From: SAR324 cluster bacterium
GTDB taxonomy: Bacteria; SAR324; NAC60-12
Direction of reading: 5' to 3'
Assembly: GCA_028281495.1 (NCBI GenBank)
Contig: JANQJU010000060.1
Coordinates: 1 to 64,000 of the forward strand
Length of the DNA stretch: 64,000 nt
A model generated the notes under the pieces. It was not told the DNA's origin, made no database searches, and saw only the letters and a list, made by a program, of their open reading frames with translations. The position numbers and the translations under genes were made by a program. Positions 62,701-64,000 of the stretch are shown piece by piece; positions within the stretch are counted from its first letter, which is position 1, and each line of letters opens with the position of its first letter.

Positions 62701-64000
62701 AGGGGGACTTCTTGGATGCCATCTTTTCCATTTTCCAACAGATCCCAAAACGCTTCAGGATCTTCAGCACCAGGAAAGCGACAGTTGAAACCGATAATTG
62801 CAATCGGTTCGTAGTCATTGCCGTTTTTGGGAGTGGTAGGAATGGGGTCGGAGGTCGAAGATTTTAACGGTGATGGAAAGGGTTTTTTGCGAGTCAGTAA
62901 AGATGCAATGTGTTGGCTCAAACGTCTAAGAGTTGGGTAATCAAAAACGACCATAGGTGCCAAAGAAAGCCTAGTTCCTAAGTCAGTTTGGATATTGTGT
63001 TTGAATTTCATGACCTCCAAAGAATCCATACCCAAATTAAAAAAACCTTCGTTGTCGTCGATATCAAAATCGATTCCTAAAGTCTGAGAGACGATTTGTT
63101 TAATTCGTTCTTTGAGGAGAGGCTGTCTATCGGAAGTTTCAAGCTGTGCGATTTTCTCCAAGCTCAAGTTTTCAGAAGATCCAGTTGGTGCTTGTGCCTT
63201 TTTTTGTTGATGAATGGTGGCCAGCAAAGTTTTGTCGACTTTTCCGTTTTTATTGAGTGGAATTTTACCGATAAACCAAAAACTGCTTGGTATCATGTAG
63301 TTGGGTAAGGTTTTGCTCAAACTCAACCGGATATCCCGGATTAGATTCTTTTCCTGGTTGGTTTCCTTAAATCCTTCCTTTGCCACCAAGTAGGCCAGCA
63401 GACGTTTATGGCCATCCTGAGAAGCCTGATCGGTAACTACGGCTTCTTTGATCTCACGAAACTGTTTGATTCGAAATTCAATCTCTCCCAGCTCCACACG
63501 AAATCCTCGGATTTTTACCTGTCGGTCGACCCGTCCAAGATACTCAATGTTACCATCGGGCAAATACCGAGCTAGATCGCCCGTTCGATAAAGTAAGGAC
63601 TTCGAATCTTGTGAGTCATTCAATGGATTTTTAATGAACACCCTATTTGTTAGATCCGGGCGATTGAGGTAACCGCGGGCCACGCCGTGACCTTCTAGAT
63701 ACAACTCCCCGGCCACTCCTACTGGAACTGGGTCCGAATTCGCATCAAGTATATACATGCTGGTATTGGCGATGGGCTTGCCAATAGGAGGTATGGCGGG
63801 CCAATGCTTTGTGTGAGAGTCGAGCGTGAACGCACTAACCACATGGGTTTCAGAAGGTCCGTAGTGATTGAGCAGAGAAAGATGGGGGTGCTGGACAAAG
63901 AACTTCTGGATAGATTCGGTAATTTTCAGGGCTTCCCCAGCAACAACGATTTCATTCAAATTGGGTAAAAATAGGGAACTTAATCGTGCCTCGTTTACAA
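53799..64000 (-). CDS. Hybrid NRPS-PKS-NRPS megasynthase, partial at right edge
   Basis: The frame is open to the window edge; 3399 residues are visible and the protein begins outside. Order: end of an adenylation domain (NHYGPSE, then GDLARYLPDG near 63570); carrier (GMDSL near 63025); ketosynthase with catalytic Cys codon at 62295-62297; acyltransferase with GHSVGEY and HAFHS, a malonyl-CoA type; ketoreductase with GGLGGLG and SNYAAANAFL; carrier (GMDSL near 58505); condensation (HHSLFDG near 57918); adenylation (YTSGSTGRPKG, YGPTE); carrier (GGDSIS near 55265); and a last condensation domain (HHALLDG near 54650). No thioesterase. My manual pocket reading of the second adenylation domain is D-A-F-F-Y-G-V-T, suggesting an aliphatic residue such as Ile or Val (low confidence). 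The visible product unit is aminoacyl, reduced ketide, aminoacyl. Confidence 0.95.
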   Translation of the reverse strand, partial: VNEARLSSLFLPNLNEIVVAGEALKITESIQKFFVQHPHLSLLNHYGPSETHVVSAFTLDSHTKHWPAIPPIGKPIANTSMYILDANSDPVPVGVAGELYLEGHGVARGYLNRPDLTNRVFIKNPLNDSQDSKSLLYRTGDLARYLPDGNIEYLGRVDRQVKIRGFRVELGEIEFRIKQFREIKEAVVTDQASQDGHKRLLAYLVAKEGFKETNQEKNLIRDIRLSLSKTLPNYMIPSSFWFIGKIPLNKNGKVDKTLLATIHQQKKAQAPTGSSENLSLEKIAQLETSDRQPLLKERIKQIVSQTLGIDFDIDDNEGFFNLGMDSLEVMKFKHNIQTDLGTRLSLAPMVVFDYPTLRRLSQHIASLLTRKKPFPSPLKSSTSDPIPTTPKNGNDYEPIAIIGFNCRFPGAEDPEAFWDLLENGKDGIQEVPLDRWDINQYYDKNPQAPGKMITRHLGVVKNIDQFDAQFFGISPREAEEMDPQQKMLLEVTWGALERSNLAADALRDTETGVFIGVWNNDYGSLLQQASPLEGSAYYTTGNALSVVSGRLSYALGLQGPCLSIETACSASLVAVHAACQSLRNGEAELSIAGGVNAILQPQTQVHLSKAGMLSPDGRCKVFDAEANGIVRSEGCGVVILKRLSDAIRDSDTIHAIIRGSAVNQDGATSGLTVPNGLAQEKLIQKALKFAGVTPEQVQYHEAHGTGTPLGDPIEAGAIGNVYRPGRTPEAPLVIGSVKSNIGHLESAAGIAGLIKVVLALKHQKIPANLHFKRLNPYIDLDSIPAKIPTDTTPWPQPAKQSRLAGVSSFGFSGTLASLIVEEAPPLHRSFKPEQDRPLHFLTLSGKSKNALAELVSSYHTYLSKNKNVNLADIAFTANTGRSHFNHRAAFAGKDHREIEAQLAQQLKLEKTSLSEKPKVAFLFTGQGSQYVGMGKELYESQPVFRDALIQCAEILDDILDQPLLELLWIKSATGNRLDQTGYTQPATFALEYALAKLWQSFGVQPDYVLGHSVGEYVAATVSGILTLEAGLKMIAERGRLMQTLPQNGGMLVVNSSQEEVESLLLKHPEIVLDISAINGLEQTVVAGENEFLSVLDAICKSNAIKTRKLDVSHAFHSHLMEPILSEFEVFATQFSYQDSECTFVSNLKGKPVGKAEINANYWKLHIREPVDFLAGMQCLESQKCNVYIEIGPQPTLTALGQACVRTDGTHWLPSLKKNRSDWEVLLGSVKDLYLLGAALDWKGFDAPYHRNQVMLPTYPFQTQRYWPQQVQSATQMDQIKVDSWFYGIEWKKNPLRQSPLSESGIWLLFARDSEEGHAFKASLQPNGSVCVVVLPGNSYQKFSSDEFQINFTKKSDYQQLLGNLLNREDEKVLNGFVHTLGTKTLSIDSTEIVDQLTTQSLLLLTQSLITKGIEIPLWVITRCVYSSDSKCFNLSQTPIRGLCSTIQLEHPEIQCTHLDFEGTLSLSEIGKLTSKEIQNKEQKIQNKEQEPQYEPRILYHGNERKVPRLSNKKLPPHPNLNLQEGSFLVTGGLGGLGMRLVKWLITSKNVKHLWLVSRNPPTDTVQFELEKLSREGAKIDIVQADIGDETQVRNLLHKIKASTIRLTGIVHAAGVLQDRALLNQTWQHFEQAYRPKVQGAWNLHYLCEALDIQPDYFVMFSSLASVTGSAGQSNYAAANAFLDGLAEYRRLQGLPGLSISWGAWSKVGMAANRLSQNERLGYQGISPDQGLAAFERALNHSHPHLVIADIDWNRFNQHYPNQISFLEKLVSNAPEKKQNETLLETLSNTKPQESRKFLINLHLQTVLRKVFGLDSTHVIDDQQSFVSMGMDSLMAVEIRTSLIKSLEDTVHFSPNLLFEYPNLTHLTAFLLEQTQAIATQSSSIQESTSHKIETVSCSGHFKASPGQERMWFLDQLLIERSVYNVPIALSLQGTVDKQILQEALTTILERHAVLRTSFKVVDQALVQLVWPEVPFRLEIVNEVKNVEDYLTKETERPFDLTQAPLIRASCLELNENQTILLIVIHHSLFDGTSYGIFLRELASIYRSKIERRPLELDTLPIQYVDYAFWQNKWNQGDEYHRQLEYWQEQLHNPPDFLDLPTDTPLSAIQNQPGDTYRFEIAPALTQQLRSLGKDNDVTLFSVLLASFYTLLYRYTGQDDIILASPVANRNHKEIENLIGFFVNTVALRTSVPADQAFTFFLQDIQNLVQAALAHSNIPYNEVVKHLHLQSSHTGQDPLFNIMFVFQDKAYMDLSHDLDFGGISASEIEVVRQTSMFDLTLEIIETSEKLLAKLEYRMGIFQPETIQQITNHFQNLLSNIIQNPETAIDKIPLLTETERTRILIQNSCVHLRYKESKTISKLFEEQVRNSPHSIAVVSGEQHLTYRDLNVRSNQLAHYLIHIGVKRSDFIALSLERGLELPVVLLGILKVGGIYVPLDPSYPQARLEYMLQDSKTQVLITNSSLANRFSNFPHTIIEIDKHGEENQPTYNPKSLVTAADGAYTIYTSGSTGRPKGVVVSHQNITNLVINTNYVLISENDRVAQASNISFDAATFEVWGGLLNGAACHIVDKKMLLDFKKLQNYLEKHHVTILFVTTALFNKIAIYHPSIFKNVVSLYFGGEACNADIVGKFVSEEKSETLRLFNVYGPTECTTFSTFFEITTIDQSHHKIPIGRPISGASCYVLDPLLEPVPYQVKGELYIGGSGVSQGYLNRESLTSQKFIPNIHATSEERDRGINTILYKTGDVVRLQPDGNVEFVGRMDQQVKIRGFRIELKEIELAIRQHNAISEAVVIADLNQDGIANLFAYVVSNHSTTEESTKATLIDEVRHTLEKQLPNYMIPSHFVFLKSLPINPNGKIDKRSLPPVQAETLGIQFVAPQTPEEIALAKILSDVLGVDQMGIDDNFFNSGGDSISSIQVVALAKEQNFSFTVAEFFENPTIRKLLSHLNSNRSDSNNLPEIRNFELISKKDRCALPDQLEDAFPLSRLQTKMIQYTHNDQDELVYQNVEMYRMKCKFDMTTFKSTFAILMKHHPILRASFDLTSYTQPLLLIHKHLVPEIKFIDLRHLGEERKKTYLDEWFQEEKATLFDLTKPSLLRFTFHRFKEDLVYLGVSFHHALLDGWSFATLMRELVEVYNNLSDGVAVRFESPPLKYSQYIKHETHVLTDTHQRNYWARRLEGFEPLSLPYSINQNKLLKRDISQFPSHKLSAKESVQLDQIARKHGVPVKIVLLSAQLKVLSILTGKNDVSTGVWFNTRPEQIGGEKIVGMFLNVVPFYVKLDSENWSQLITKVHKTETELLPFRGYSFAEIQKQSGIENLFQTHFNYTDFTTFNEDLNKKNLKIEEYKSYGNIDGLLCVDFYRSADLRYNFEIEYKPQMITETQVHHLINSFVETLRSLIQS

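Noticed and set aside
63900..63959. TTG start at 63959 for the megasynthase
   Set aside because: The same frame stays open to the window edge and the adenylation domain would lack its first half, so the gene clearly begins outside the window.

Overview
The window is protein-dense DNA of moderate GC content from a Gram-negative bacterium. Evidence for this is lipoprotein and Tat-type signals, periplasmic binding proteins and a rhomboid protease. It carries an unusual load of environmental sensing genes plus secondary metabolism. The style (many hybrid histidine kinases, response-regulator/cyclase fusions, MoxR/DUF58/BatA proteins, a PKS-NRPS) fits a large-genome delta-proteobacterium-like or SAR324-like organism. 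That is an impression from gene content, because no rRNA or other taxonomic marker is present. I saw no tRNA, rRNA, CRISPR array or insertion sequence.

Layout. 1-7.5 kb is accessory metabolism: a partial FGE-domain lipoprotein; a TetR repressor divergent from a VOC protein and a PNPOx/flavoreductase fusion, with two palindromic operators on a near-consensus promoter; a lipoprotein; a flavin-dependent-halogenase-like enzyme; and a rhomboid protease. 7.5-16.6 kb holds a 1744-residue Ser/Thr kinase-ATPase-GAF-PP2C protein, an unknown protein with SEWQT repeats, and a BatA-type von Willebrand A protein.

16.7-36.7 kb is a run of signalling genes. It includes a receiver/Hpt-like protein; an operon of a tandem FixL-type PAS kinase, a receiver, a STAS protein and a kinase-less CheA N-terminus; a binding protein overlapping a dCache hybrid kinase and a second hybrid kinase; a CNB-like kinase with two receiver proteins; a receiver-adenylate cyclase-PilZ protein; and a second hybrid kinase with its own periplasmic binding protein.

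36.8-42.2 kb holds DUF58 and MoxR genes, an isolated csm5-like type III CRISPR RAMP gene with no other cas gene, and a DEAD-box helicase (deaD) with a near-consensus promoter and a leader of about 145 nt. 42.2-49.4 kb is a second signalling run: a 7TMR-DISM hybrid kinase, a LOV (blue-light) hybrid kinase overlapping a receiver-PP2C phosphatase, and a receiver fused to a cyclase domain that has lost its catalytic residues.

49.9-64 kb is secondary metabolism: a Tat-exported flavin amine oxidase, and a minus-strand unit of a giant PKS-NRPS (partial at the right edge) followed 14 nt later by a P-type ATPase without the usual CPC metal motif.

The inferred common theme is integration of light, gas or redox, solute and second-messenger (cAMP, c-di-GMP) inputs through phosphorelays and PP2C-type phosphatases, beside a natural-product locus. 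The most unusual items are the orphan csm5, the active/dead pair of receiver-cyclases, the LOV kinase module, the truncated CheA/STAS operon and the PKS-NRPS/P-type ATPase unit.
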